A DNA stretch of 64,000 nucleotides from JAGVPT01 sp035505655 (GTDB lineage Bacteria > Bacteroidota > Ignavibacteria > UBA10030 > UBA8401), in the NCBI GenBank assembly GCA_035505655.1, contig DATJQP010000105.1, forward strand, positions 25,396-89,395, read 5' to 3'. The notes beneath the pieces are model-generated. The model was not told where the DNA came from. It worked only from the letters and a program-made list of their open reading frames with translations, and made no database searches. The translations under genes were made by a program, and so were the position numbers. The number at the start of each line of letters is the position of its first letter. Positions within the stretch are counted from its first letter, which is position 1. Positions 18,805 to 27,474 of the stretch are shown one piece after another.

Positions 18805-20579
18805 CCTTTGGTCATGGTGATGAGTTCCTCGGATTCCACGTCTTCTCCCTGAACGCCCGCCAGTTCCTTGTCGGGGACGTCCATGATCTCGTTGTAGGTC
18901 TGGCCGGCGGGGATCATCGGGTAGACGTTCTCTTCCGGCACGACCTTGAATTCCACGATCACCGGTCCGTTCTTCACGGCGAGGGCTTTCGCGATCACCT
19001 CTTCGACCTCCGAGGTCTCGGAGGCGCGGTACCCCTGGCAGCCGTACGCCTCGGCAAGCTTCACGAAATCGGGGCTGTACATTGCGACGTGGGAGTAGCG
19101 TTTCCGCCAGAAGAGCTCCTGCCACTGGCGGACCATTCCCAGATATCCGTTATTGAGGATGAAGATTTTCAGTGGAACTTTGTGCTCCACGCAGGTAGCA
19201 ATCTCCTGGATGTTCATCTGGATTCCACCGTCTCCGCTGATGGAGATCACCGGCAGATCCTTGCGTGCGAACGCGGCCCCCATGGCGGCCGGGAGGGAGA
19301 ACCCCATCGTCCCCAGTCCTCCGGAGGTGATATGCGTTCTCGGGTGGATGTATTTGAAAAACTGCGCAACCCACATCTGGTGCTGACCGACGTCGCTCAC
19401 GATCACCGCATCTCCCTTGGTAAGCTCGCCGATCTTCTGGATGACATATTGCATGCGGATGAGCCGCCCGTTCCGGTAACGAAGCGGATGCTCAGCCTTC
19501 CATTGTTTGATCGTCTGGAGCCAGTCGCGCGTGTCGATCGGGGAGACGAGGCCCGTGAGCTTCTCAAGAACCTTCTTGACGTCTCCGACAATCGGAACGT
19601 CCACCTTCACGTTCTTGCTGATCGCCGTGGGGTCGATGTCGATGTGGATCTTTTTCGCCTCGGCGGCAAATGCCTCGGTGTTGCCGGTCACCCGGTCGTC
19701 GAAGCGTGCTCCGACGGCGATGAGAAGGTCGCAGTAGTTGACCGCGGTGTTGGAATACCATGTGCCGTGCATTCCAAGCATACCGAGCGACAGCTCGTCG
19801 TTTTCGGGGAACGATCCGAGCCCGTGGAGAGTCGTGGTCACCGGGATGCGCGCCTTCCGCGCGAACGCCGTGAGATCCTCCGCGCCGTTCGAGAGAATTG
19901 CCCCGCCGCCGACGTAGAGGACCGGCCGCTTCGACTTCGCGATGAGCGCGGCCGCCTTTTCGAGCTGCTTCATGTGTCCTTCAACGTGGGGGTTGTAGGA
20001 CCTCAGCGACACCTTCTTCGGATAGTCGAAATGCGTCTTGCTTGCCATGACATCCTTCGGAAGGTCGACGAGGACAGGGCCCGGTCTCCCGGTCGTGGCA
20101 ACGTAAAATGCCTCCTTGATCGTTCTTGCCAGCTCGTTGACGTCCCGGACGAGGTAGTTGTGCTTCGTGATGGGGCGCGTGATGCCGACAATATCGGCTT
20201 CCTGGAACGCATCGTTCCCTATAAGCTTGAGGGCCACCTGCCCGGTGAAGACGATGATCGGCACCGAATCCATGTAGGCATCGGCAATGCCGGTGACCGT
20301 ATTCGTTGCCCCCGGGCCCGAGGTGACGAGGGCTACGCCTGGTTTGCCGCTCGCCTTCGCGTATCCCTCCGCCGCATGGACGGCTCCCTGCTCGTGGCGG
20401 GTAAGGACATGTTTGATGTCCGAGATATCGTGGAGGGCGTCGTAAATTCCGATGACGGCTCCGCCCGGGTACCCGAAGACGATCTCAACCCCTTCCTCGA
20501 TGAGTGAGCGGACAAAGATCTCGGCACCGGTTATTTGTTTGGTGGCGATTGGCGATGTGATTTCCTTCTGCGTTCCCAT
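18801..20579 (-). CDS. ilvB: acetolactate synthase large (catalytic) subunit
   Basis: 592 residues; thiamine-diphosphate enzyme that condenses two pyruvates (or pyruvate and 2-ketobutyrate). RHEQGAVHAAEGYAKASG contains the ThDP-activating glutamate. The ThDP/Mg motif starts at GDGGIQMNIQEI and ends with NNGYLG. First structural gene after a leader region with an apparent attenuator. Its own ribosome-binding site is weak (TTGGGAC about 5 nt before the ATG), consistent with leader-dependent control. Confidence 0.95.
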   Translation of the reverse strand: MGTQKEITSPIATKQITGAEIFVRSLIEEGVEIVFGYPGGAVIGIYDALHDISDIKHVLTRHEQGAVHAAEGYAKASGKPGVALVTSGPGATNTVTGIADAYMDSVPIIVFTGQVALKLIGNDAFQEADIVGITRPITKHNYLVRDVNELARTIKEAFYVATTGRPGPVLVDLPKDVMASKTHFDYPKKVSLRSYNPHVEGHMKQLEKAAALIAKSKRPVLYVGGGAILSNGAEDLTAFARKARIPVTTTLHGLGSFPENDELSLGMLGMHGTWYSNTAVNYCDLLIAVGARFDDRVTGNTEAFAAEAKKIHIDIDPTAISKNVKVDVPIVGDVKKVLEKLTGLVSPIDTRDWLQTIKQWKAEHPLRYRNGRLIRMQYVIQKIGELTKGDAVIVSDVGQHQMWVAQFFKYIHPRTHITSGGLGTMGFSLPAAMGAAFARKDLPVISISGDGGIQMNIQEIATCVEHKVPLKIFILNNGYLGMVRQWQELFWRKRYSHVAMYSPDFVKLAEAYGCQGYRASETSEVEEVIAKALAVKNGPVIVEFKVVPEENVYPMIPAGQTYNEIMDVPDKELAGVQGEDVESEELITMTKG

Positions 20580-20617
20580 GGCGTCCCAATGCTATAGTTG
20601 TGGGTAAAAGACGATTC

Positions 20618-20719
20618 AACCTCTGCGAATAAACAGCACGAACTTTCGTCCGGAGGTTACGCCTTCAACTGAGAATGTGCTTTGGAGTTATTGCGTGGTG
20701 AGTTGGGAGTAACCTCTGG
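20618..20719 (-). promoter_or_regulatory. putative ilv operon attenuator (alternative stem-loops)
   Basis: On the minus strand three segments follow the leader ORF. Segment 1 (20719-20709, CCAGAGGTTAC) is complementary in 10 of 11 positions to segment 2 (20660-20650, GTAACCTCCGG). Segment 3 (20624-20618, AGAGGTT) can pair with the AACCTC of segment 2 instead. Segment 1 starts 6 bases after the leader stop codon, so a ribosome stalled on the leader's last codons would cover it and free segment 2. No long U-tract was seen, so the output could be transcriptional or translational. Confidence 0.5.
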
Positions 20720-20725
20720 TATCTC

Positions 20726-20836
20726 TCAGGCTAGTACGATTAGCCCTAGAATACCGGGTAGCGTTCCCAGAATAACGATTACGCCGACGGCGAAGAGGGG
20801 GGATACGGCGATAGAATCTTTCCGATTCTCCGACAT
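20726..20836 (-). CDS. branched-chain amino acid leader peptide
   Basis: Short ORF of 36 codons upstream of ilvB. Thirteen of its last 20 residues are Ile, Val or Leu (ends PGILGLIVLA). Four of its last five Leu codons are CTA, a codon rarely seen in the neighbouring genes. This is the pattern of the enterobacterial ilv/leu leader peptides, where stalling at rare Leu codons senses charged tRNA. In-frame ATGs at 20881 and 20908 could lengthen it to 51 or 60 codons; no strong Shine-Dalgarno helps to choose. It is followed by mutually exclusive stem-loop segments. Confidence 0.6.
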   Translation of the reverse strand: MSENRKDSIAVSPLFAVGVIVILGTLPGILGLIVLA

Positions 20837-20927
20837 CAATGTGGAGCAAGACCTCGATGTTATGTCTTCTCGTCTTGACATATCGCGTAAGTCAGGATGA
20901 GGGCTCATCCGATTTGTTACACTCTAA

Positions 20928-20956
20928 AAAGATAAGAATTTGCCGGCGTTTGTCAA
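20928..20956 (-). promoter_or_regulatory. promoter for the ilv leader/operon
   Basis: TTGACA (20956-20951) lies 16 bases before TATCTTT (20934-20928); counted from TTG this is TTG-N19-TATCTTTT, close to the Bacteroidota TTG-N19-TAnnTTTG promoter form. The predicted start is near 20921, a few bases upstream of the leader ORF. Same spacing as the sthA promoter at 51476. Confidence 0.55.
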
Positions 20957-21093
20957 GTGAAATATTGACTTTTTTCATCCAAAATGGCTTCGAGAAGTGA
21001 AGGAAATGACGGGAAGTGGTCATTTTTCTTCCGATTCTTGAGGAATTTGTCCCAAATTGTTTCTCTGAAAAAAAACCATATATTGATTTTGCC

Positions 21094-22473
21094 ATGTTAC
21101 GGGAGAAAGAAGAGACCATTGCCGCCATCGCAACCCCCCTGGGCGAGGCCGGAATTGCCGTTGTGCGGCTGAGCGGTCCGGAATCGACCGCTGTTGCCGC
21201 AAGGGTCTTCCGGGGGAAGGCCGACCTGAAGGAGGTGGCCTCTCATACGATTCATTTCGGCAAGATCTGTCAACCCACGGGAGAATCGATCGATCAGGTT
21301 CTCGTCTCCGTCTTCAGGGCTCCTCATTCCTACACGGGAGAGGAGAGCGTCGAGATCAGTTGTCACGGGAGTTACTACGTCGCGACAAAGATTCTTGAGA
21401 CCGTTATTGCAAATGGGGCCCGGTTAGCGGATCCGGGAGAATTCACGAAGCGGGCCTTCCTGAACGGAAAGATGGATCTTATGCAGGCGGAGGCGGTCGC
21501 CGACCTCATCCACTCGAAAACCGAGATGTCGCACCGGGCGTCGATGGAGCAGTTGAGCGGCAGACTCTCGAAGGCGATCTCCGAACTGAGGGAGAGACTC
21601 CTCCAGATCTGTTCCTTGCTCGAGTTGGAGCTGGATTTTGCCGAGGAAGGGATCGAGCTTTCCGACAAGGGAAGAGTCGACTCAGCTTTTGATGATGCAA
21701 TAACGGAGATAAAAGAACTCATTTCATCCTATGGGGTCGGGAAGCTGATCCGGGAAGGGGTGAAGGTTGTCCTGGCTGGAAATCCGAACGCCGGCAAGTC
21801 GAGCCTCCTTAACCTGCTTCTCCGGGAGAACCGCGCGATCGTCAGCGAACAGCCCGGAACAACCAGGGACGTGATCGAGGAGAGCATCGTTATCCACGGC
21901 GTGGCGTTCCGACTTGTCGACACTGCCGGACTGCGCTCAACCCGCGATGCTGTCGAGCAGGAAGGAGTGAGGAGAAGCTCGTCTCAGATCGAGGCGGCCG
22001 ACCTCATCCTCCTGATTGTCGACTCTTCGATCGAAGGAGCTATTCAAGACCCTCATCTGACTGAGATTCTTCAACAGGCACCGGAGAAGATGATCCTGGT
22101 TTTCAACAAGGTCGATCTCTTGCGGGCAAGGAGCTCTCTGGAGGCACCAGTGGGGATAGACTCGGTGAATATCTCCTGTGAGACTGGCGAGGGGATCCAG
22201 GATCTGGTCGGTAAGATTTACAGGAGAGCCATAGGATCTTTTGATTCAGTCTCGTCCAGCATCAAGGTCCAAAATGCCCGGCATCTCGAGCTTCTGCGAA
22301 AAACCTCTGATAGCCTCATCTCGGCAAAGAAAGCCCTGGAAGAGTCATTAGGTGGTGAGCTGGTGGCGATTGATCTCCATGCCGCCCTCAATTCTTTGGG
22401 CGAAATTGCAGGGTTGACCACTCCAGATGACGTGCTGAATTCGATATTCTCCAGATTTTGCATAGGAAAGTGA
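21094..22473 (+). CDS. mnmE: tRNA modification GTPase MnmE
   Basis: 459 residues from the ATG at 21094. The frame is open further upstream, but the conserved family start (ETIAAIATPLGEAGIAVVRLSG) follows this ATG directly. With MnmG it installs the carboxymethylaminomethyl group on U34 of certain tRNAs. The N-terminal tetrahydrofolate-binding domain, the helical domain and the inserted G domain are present: G1 GNPNAGKSS at 229-237, then TTRD, DTAG and NKVD. The C-terminal catalytic CIGK (456-459) is intact. No Shine-Dalgarno is visible. It is transcribed divergently from the ilv operon. Confidence 0.95.
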   Translation: MLREKEETIAAIATPLGEAGIAVVRLSGPESTAVAARVFRGKADLKEVASHTIHFGKICQPTGESIDQVLVSVFRAPHSYTGEESVEISCHGSYYVATKILETVIANGARLADPGEFTKRAFLNGKMDLMQAEAVADLIHSKTEMSHRASMEQLSGRLSKAISELRERLLQICSLLELELDFAEEGIELSDKGRVDSAFDDAITEIKELISSYGVGKLIREGVKVVLAGNPNAGKSSLLNLLLRENRAIVSEQPGTTRDVIEESIVIHGVAFRLVDTAGLRSTRDAVEQEGVRRSSSQIEAADLILLIVDSSIEGAIQDPHLTEILQQAPEKMILVFNKVDLLRARSSLEAPVGIDSVNISCETGEGIQDLVGKIYRRAIGSFDSVSSSIKVQNARHLELLRKTSDSLISAKKALEESLGGELVAIDLHAALNSLGEIAGLTTPDDVLNSIFSRFCIGK

Positions 22474-22489
22474 TGTTTCACGTGGAACA
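22474..22489. promoter_or_regulatory. parS-like site 1 (ParB-binding)
   Basis: TGTTTCACGTGGAACA differs at one position from the Bacillus-type parS consensus TGTTTCACGTGAAACA. It lies in the 21-base gap between mnmE and mnmG. A second site follows mnmG. Confidence 0.75.
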
Positions 22490-22494
22490 CCGGC

Positions 22495-24372
22495 ATGCTA
22501 CCATCCACCCCTAAAAAATACTATGACATGATCGTTGTCGGGGGTGGCCACGCTGGAATCGAGGCTTCTCTGGCCGGTGCCCGTATGGGGTGCAGTACGC
22601 TCCTGCTCACGCTTTCAGCAAACTCGATCGGACGCCTTTCCTGCAACCCAGCCATCGGCGGGACAGCAAAGGGGCATATCGTCAGGGAAATTGACGCCTT
22701 GGGCGGGGAGATGGCCAGGATCGCCGATGCGACCGGGATTCATTTCAGAATGCTTAATAAGTCAAAGGGGCCTGCAGTCTGGTCTCCAAGGTCTCAGAAT
22801 GATCGTGAGGCTTACGCCTCAGAAGCCAGGAAGAGAATCGTAGCGGAGCCGGGACTTGACCTTCTTGAAGATGCGTTGACCGAAGTGATTGTCGAGCGGG
22901 ATGCGATCAGGGGAATAGGAACTCTAAAGAGCGAGCGGATTGAATGCCGTAGCCTTGTGATCTGCTCGGGGACCTTCCTGAACGGTCTCATGCATACTGG
23001 TCTCGTCAACAGAAAAGGTGGCCGCTTCGGTGAGCCTCCGGCGACCGGGGTCACTGAGTCTCTCAGGGGACTTGGCTTTGTCTCTGGCCGGCTCAAGACC
23101 GGGACTCCTCCGCGGATCGACCTTGACAGCATTGAGCTGTCAGAGGTTGAAGTACAGGAGAGTGACAATCCTCCGATCCCGTTTTCGTACTCAAACAGAA
23201 CGATCGGGAATCGGATGATCCCGATGTACCTGACCTACACAAATCCCCGGACGCATGAAGCGTTGAAGAAGGGATTCGATCGGTCGCCGATGTTCACCGG
23301 AAGGATCAAGGGGACCGGTCCGAGATACTGTCCTTCGATCGAAGATAAGGTGAATCGATTTGCCGAGCGGGATCGTCACCAGATCTTCCTCGAGCCCGAG
23401 GGGTACGAATCGAAGGTAGTCTATGTGAATGGCTTCTCCACGAGTCTTCCCGAAGAGATCCAGTTCGAAGGACTGAAGACGATTGCGGGCCTCCATCACG
23501 TGAAGATGCTGAGACCCGGATACGCGGTCGAGTATGACTTCTTCCCCCCGAATCAGCTCAAGCATTCTCTCGAGACCAAACTGGTCGGAGGACTTTTCTT
23601 CGCGGGACAGATCAACGGCACATCCGGATATGAGGAGGCTGCGGGACAAGGATTGATCGCCGGTATCAATGCTGCATTGAAGGTCAAGGGGCGGGAGCCT
23701 TTCGTCCTGAAGCGGAGCGAGGCGTACATTGGCGTCATGATTGACGATCTCATCAACAAGTCGACAGATGAGCCGTATCGCATGTTCACCTCCCGGGCCG
23801 AACATCGACTCCTCTTACGCCAGGACAATGCGGACCGACGATTGATGGCTCGCGGGCACAATCTCGGTCTTATCTCAGAAACCCAGGTGGCTGAGCTTCG
23901 TGGGAAGGAGAGATCCATCGCTACCATCATCGACTATTTGAATCGGACCTACGTTGCTCCTTCCGATGCCAACCGAATCCTTCAGGGAGTCGGCCTCAGC
24001 ATCATCGAAGAACATGACTCCTTTGCTCAACTTCTTAAGCGCCCTGGTGTCACGATCGAATCACTTCTCCCGATCATCGACGAACCGGGACTTCAGACCG
24101 CCTTGTCTCTCCCCGGAGTTAAGGAAGCGGTTGAGATCGACGTGAAGTACGACGGGTACATCAAGAGGGAACTGGAACAGATCGGGAAGTTCTCCCAGTT
24201 TGAAGAATTTCAGATCCCGGAAGATTTTGATTTCGCAGCGATCAGATCTCTGAGCACAGAAGGGAAGGAGCGGTTGCGGAAAGTCCGTCCACGATCCATC
24301 GGGCAGGCATCGAGAATATCCGGCGTCACCATATCGGACATTTCCGTCCTCTCCGTCTTCTTGAAGAAGTAG
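22495..24372 (+). CDS. mnmG: tRNA uridine-5-carboxymethylaminomethyl modification enzyme MnmG
   Basis: 625 residues, the usual length. MIVVGGGHAGIEASLAGARMG near the N-terminus is the FAD-binding Rossmann motif. The family signature around CNPAIGGTAKGHIVREIDAL and the second conserved block GQINGTSGYEEAAGQGLIAG are both complete. Forms the MnmEG complex that modifies wobble U34. It begins 21 bases after mnmE and lies between two parS-like sequences. Confidence 0.96.
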   Translation: MLPSTPKKYYDMIVVGGGHAGIEASLAGARMGCSTLLLTLSANSIGRLSCNPAIGGTAKGHIVREIDALGGEMARIADATGIHFRMLNKSKGPAVWSPRSQNDREAYASEARKRIVAEPGLDLLEDALTEVIVERDAIRGIGTLKSERIECRSLVICSGTFLNGLMHTGLVNRKGGRFGEPPATGVTESLRGLGFVSGRLKTGTPPRIDLDSIELSEVEVQESDNPPIPFSYSNRTIGNRMIPMYLTYTNPRTHEALKKGFDRSPMFTGRIKGTGPRYCPSIEDKVNRFAERDRHQIFLEPEGYESKVVYVNGFSTSLPEEIQFEGLKTIAGLHHVKMLRPGYAVEYDFFPPNQLKHSLETKLVGGLFFAGQINGTSGYEEAAGQGLIAGINAALKVKGREPFVLKRSEAYIGVMIDDLINKSTDEPYRMFTSRAEHRLLLRQDNADRRLMARGHNLGLISETQVAELRGKERSIATIIDYLNRTYVAPSDANRILQGVGLSIIEEHDSFAQLLKRPGVTIESLLPIIDEPGLQTALSLPGVKEAVEIDVKYDGYIKRELEQIGKFSQFEEFQIPEDFDFAAIRSLSTEGKERLRKVRPRSIGQASRISGVTISDISVLSVFLKK

Positions 24373-24384
24373 GTATTCATCCAA

Positions 24385-24400
24385 TGTTCCACGTGGAACA
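24385..24400. promoter_or_regulatory. parS-like site 2 (ParB-binding)
   Basis: TGTTCCACGTGGAACA is a perfect 16-bp palindrome and a known form of parS core. It lies in the gap between mnmG and rsmG, 1.9 kb from site 1. Paired parS sites near mnmE-mnmG-rsmG are typical of origin-proximal DNA. Confidence 0.8.
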
Positions 24401-24424
24401 ACGACACGAAAAAGGCCGCGGGCA

Positions 24425-25144
24425 TTGACAAACGACGAGCTCCAGTTCCGGACAACGGCACTGAAAAACGGCTTCGCAATAACAGATATACAAGTGGAGA
24501 AGCTCGGACGCTTTGCAGCTCTCCTGAGGGATTGGAATCAGCGCATCAACCTGATATCCCGGAAAGACGAAGAGAACATCTGGTCGTACCACCTTCTCCA
24601 CTCAGCCGCGCTCGTTTTCACGCTCGACATGAAGGAAGGAGTGAGGATCCTCGACCTGGGGACCGGAGGCGGGTTGCCCGGGATTCCTCTTGCGATCCTT
24701 CTGCCCGGGACTTCCTTTGTGCTCCTCGACTCGATCCGGAAAAAGATCGGGGCGGTGGGCGAGATGATCGGGGAGCTTGGTCTCCCGAACGCCACGGCGG
24801 TGTGCTCCCGGGCTGAAGACCTCGGGTCCTCGCCGTCATATGCCAGGAGTTTTGATGCCGTTATTGCGAGAGGAGTTGCACAACTCGACCTGCTCATCGA
24901 GTGGGGAAAGCCCTTTCTCAAGAGAAAGGGGGCCGCTGAACCTTCTCTCCAAGCCGGCGGCAAGAGAACGGCGCTGGCGAAACCGGCAATCGTTGCCATG
25001 AAAGGGGGCGAGACCGGGGACGAGCTGGCAAAGGCGCACCGACGCTTCCCCTCCGCCCGGATCCGAACGGTCGAGATGGTTTTCGAAGGGGGCGAGAGTC
25101 TTCGGGATTCAGGCAAACAGCTCATCATTGTCGAAGACGTATAA
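24425..25144 (+). CDS. rsmG: 16S rRNA (guanine527-N7)-methyltransferase
   Basis: 239 residues with a TTG start; AAAAAGG lies upstream. WNQRINLISRKD and the SAM-binding loop ILDLGTGGGLPGIPLAI are signatures of RsmG (GidB). The gene order mnmE-mnmG-rsmG is the classical one. The C-terminal part holds an insertion-like stretch rich in Lys/Ala around residues 165-190. It overlaps no gene; the murQ GTG follows its stop by 10 bases. Confidence 0.93.
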   Translation: MTNDELQFRTTALKNGFAITDIQVEKLGRFAALLRDWNQRINLISRKDEENIWSYHLLHSAALVFTLDMKEGVRILDLGTGGGLPGIPLAILLPGTSFVLLDSIRKKIGAVGEMIGELGLPNATAVCSRAEDLGSSPSYARSFDAVIARGVAQLDLLIEWGKPFLKRKGAAEPSLQAGGKRTALAKPAIVAMKGGETGDELAKAHRRFPSARIRTVEMVFEGGESLRDSGKQLIIVEDV

Positions 25145-25154
25145 CGGAGGCTTT

Positions 25155-26108
25155 GTGGACTCTCAGTCGACACTCTTCAACCGGCTGAAGGGACTGACTA
25201 CCGAGCAAAGAAACCCGGCAAGCATGCACATCGACGCGGAACCGATTCCTTCGATCCTCAGGATCATCAACGAGGAGGACAAGCGGGTGGCCGTCGCGGT
25301 CGAGAAAGAAATCCCCTACATCGAGCGGGCAGTCTCCGTTGTTACGGAAGCCTTCCGCAGAGGCGGAAGGCTGATCTATTTCGGAGCCGGGACAAGCGGA
25401 CGCCTAGGCGTCCTTGACGCCGCGGAATGCCCGCCGACGTTTGGGATCGACCCGGAGATGGTGCAAGGTTTGATTGCCGGGGGACACAAGGCAATGTTCC
25501 GCGCCCAGGAGGGGGCAGAGGACAAGGAGGAATCGGGAGCGCGGGATGTCGAGGAGAAGAATGTCGGAAGGAACGACGTAGTCTGCGGCATCGCGGCGAG
25601 CCTTCAGACTCCCTATGTCGTCGGCGCAATCAAGAAGGCGAAAGAGCTCGGTGCACAGACCCTTTACGTGACGACAAACCCACGGGGGATCCTTGCGCTT
25701 CCCGAGTTCGCCGAACTCAGCCGTTCGATTGATGTCGCGATCTGTCCGGAGGTGGGACCGGAGGTGATTATGGGTTCCACGAGGATGAAATCCGGGACCG
25801 CCCAGAAGCTCGTCCTCAACATGATCACCACGGCCTCGATGATCGGCCTCGGCAAAGTGTACGAGAACATGATGATCGACCTCCAGCTCACGAACGCAAA
25901 ACTTCATGAGCGGGCAAAGAGAATTGTCATGACAATAACGGGCATAGACTATCAAGAGGCTACGGATGCGCTGGAGGCGGCGGGGAACCACGTGAAAACC
26001 GCCCTCGTCATGCTCAAAGCGCAGGTCAGCATCAACGAGGCCCGGGAACGCCTCCGGACGGCAAACGGATTTGTCCGCGCCGCCATCGAGGGAAAACCAT
26101 CCACCTAA
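25155..26108 (+). CDS. murQ: N-acetylmuramic acid 6-phosphate etherase
   Basis: 317 residues from GTG at 25155, chosen because GGAGG stands 4 nt upstream. Cleaves the lactyl ether of MurNAc-6-phosphate to give GlcNAc-6-phosphate and D-lactate during peptidoglycan recycling. The SIS-domain signature GAGTSGRLGVLDAAECPPTF and the family block PEVGPEVIMGSTRMKSGTAQ, which carries the conserved acidic residue, are intact. No MurNAc transporter or kinase gene is adjacent, so its sugar source is not evident here. Confidence 0.95.
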   Translation: MDSQSTLFNRLKGLTTEQRNPASMHIDAEPIPSILRIINEEDKRVAVAVEKEIPYIERAVSVVTEAFRRGGRLIYFGAGTSGRLGVLDAAECPPTFGIDPEMVQGLIAGGHKAMFRAQEGAEDKEESGARDVEEKNVGRNDVVCGIAASLQTPYVVGAIKKAKELGAQTLYVTTNPRGILALPEFAELSRSIDVAICPEVGPEVIMGSTRMKSGTAQKLVLNMITTASMIGLGKVYENMMIDLQLTNAKLHERAKRIVMTITGIDYQEATDALEAAGNHVKTALVMLKAQVSINEARERLRTANGFVRAAIEGKPST

Positions 26109-26122
26109 CGAAAAGAAATCTC

Positions 26123-26833
26123 GTGAAAAACCTGCCGATCGATGCCGATATGTTCCCCCCGTTCAAAGGCTTTCCGAAGGAGGGGATTGCATTCCTGCGC
26201 CAGCTCAAGCGGAACAACAACAGGGAATGGTTCGAAAGCCACAAAGCTGTCTACGAGGAAGAGGTGAAATTCCCGATGCAATGCCTCATCGCCTCCCTCC
26301 ATCCCTACTTCGAGTCGTTCGGACCGGCATTCGACGTCAACCCGAAACGCTCGCTCTTCAGGATCTACAGGGACATCCGCTTCAGCAAGGACAAGACGCC
26401 ATACAAGACTCACGTCGCGGCCCACTTCGTCGTCAGGGGGACCGCAAAGGGGACCGAAGGGTCGGGCTACTACGTCCATATCGAGCCGGGAGAGATCTAT
26501 GTCGGAGGGGGAATCTACATGCCGGACGGAGACCAGCTGAAGAAAATCCGGAAGGCGATCTCGGAGCGGGATGATGAGTTCCTTTCTATCGTAAAGAACA
26601 GGAAGTTCGCGAAACTCTTCGGGAAGATCGAAGGAGATGCCCTGAAGCGGATTCCCCAGGGATACGAAGAAGGGCACCCGATGAGCGAATGGCTGAAGCT
26701 GAAGCAGTTCTTTGTGGGGGTTGATTGGAAGGAGGAGCGCTGCCGCAAGGCCGGCTTCGTGAAGGATGTCGCGGATGTGTTCGCGACCGCAAGCCCGCTG
26801 GTGGAGTTCCTCAACGAGGCGGCAAGGTCATAA
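26123..26833 (+). CDS. DUF2461 domain-containing protein
   Basis: 236 residues with a GTG start. The pattern FLRQLKRNNNREWFESHK followed by RIYRDIRFSKDKTPYKTH is the hallmark of the DUF2461 (TIGR02453) family. The family is widespread in Bacteroidota and has no established biochemical function. No signal peptide or membrane segment is seen. It begins 14 bases after murQ and precedes a pseudouridine synthase by 24 bases, so the three are probably co-transcribed. Confidence 0.85.
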   Translation: MKNLPIDADMFPPFKGFPKEGIAFLRQLKRNNNREWFESHKAVYEEEVKFPMQCLIASLHPYFESFGPAFDVNPKRSLFRIYRDIRFSKDKTPYKTHVAAHFVVRGTAKGTEGSGYYVHIEPGEIYVGGGIYMPDGDQLKKIRKAISERDDEFLSIVKNRKFAKLFGKIEGDALKRIPQGYEEGHPMSEWLKLKQFFVGVDWKEERCRKAGFVKDVADVFATASPLVEFLNEAARS

Positions 26834-26857
26834 CAGAGGCCAGGACGCACGATCGCC

Positions 26858-27448
26858 GTGAACGAGGATCGCTCGTATATTCTTTTCTACAAGCCTTACG
26901 GGGTGCTTTGTCAGTTTACCGATGAATCGGGGAAGCAGACGCTGAGAGATTTCGGCCCGTTTCCGAAAGGGGTCTACGGCGCCGGCCGGCTCGACTTCGA
27001 CAGCGAAGGGCTTCTCCTCCTCACCGACAATCCCCGCGTCTCACACCGCCTCACCGACCCGCGCTTCGGACATCCGCGAACATATCTCGTGCAAGTCGAA
27101 GGGATCCCGACGAAGACTGAGCTCAAGGGGCTGCGCGACGGCGTTGGGGTGCAGGGGAAGGTGACGCGGAGAGCGGAAGTGAAACTGGTCGGCGAGCCGT
27201 TGGAAATACCCCCCAGGGTTCCGCCGATCCGGGTCCGGAAAACGATCCCCACCTCCTGGATCGAGATAACATTGCGGGAAGGAAGAAACCGTCAGGTCCG
27301 CCATATGACGGCCGCCGTGGGTCACCCGACGCTGAGGCTGATCAGGGTTGGGATCGGGGATCTGGATTTGTCAGGACTCGCTCCCGGCAAATCACGGAAG
27401 CTGACCTCCCAGGAAATAGAGGCGCTGAAGCAGGGTCTCGGCCTATAG
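26858..27448 (+). CDS. RsuA/RluE-family pseudouridine synthase
   Basis: 196 residues, GTG start. The catalytic motif GAGRLDFDSEGLLLLT contains the nucleophile Asp46. The start FYKPYGVLCQF and the C-terminal REGRNRQVRHMTAAVGHPTLRL are typical of the RsuA/RluB/RluE group. There is no N-terminal S4 domain, as in RluE, which modifies U2457 of 23S rRNA, so RluE-like activity is the best guess. It ends convergently with the MBL-fold gene, leaving 26 bases. Confidence 0.9.
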   Translation: MNEDRSYILFYKPYGVLCQFTDESGKQTLRDFGPFPKGVYGAGRLDFDSEGLLLLTDNPRVSHRLTDPRFGHPRTYLVQVEGIPTKTELKGLRDGVGVQGKVTRRAEVKLVGEPLEIPPRVPPIRVRKTIPTSWIEITLREGRNRQVRHMTAAVGHPTLRLIRVGIGDLDLSGLAPGKSRKLTSQEIEALKQGLGL

Positions 27449-27474
27449 AAGACGCCGCCGCGGCAGACGACTTC

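Noticed and set aside
18804..19125. N-terminal extension of IlvN
   Set aside because: It lies within ilvB in another frame, is Arg-rich and lacks ACT-domain similarity; the ATGA junction gives a normal IlvN.
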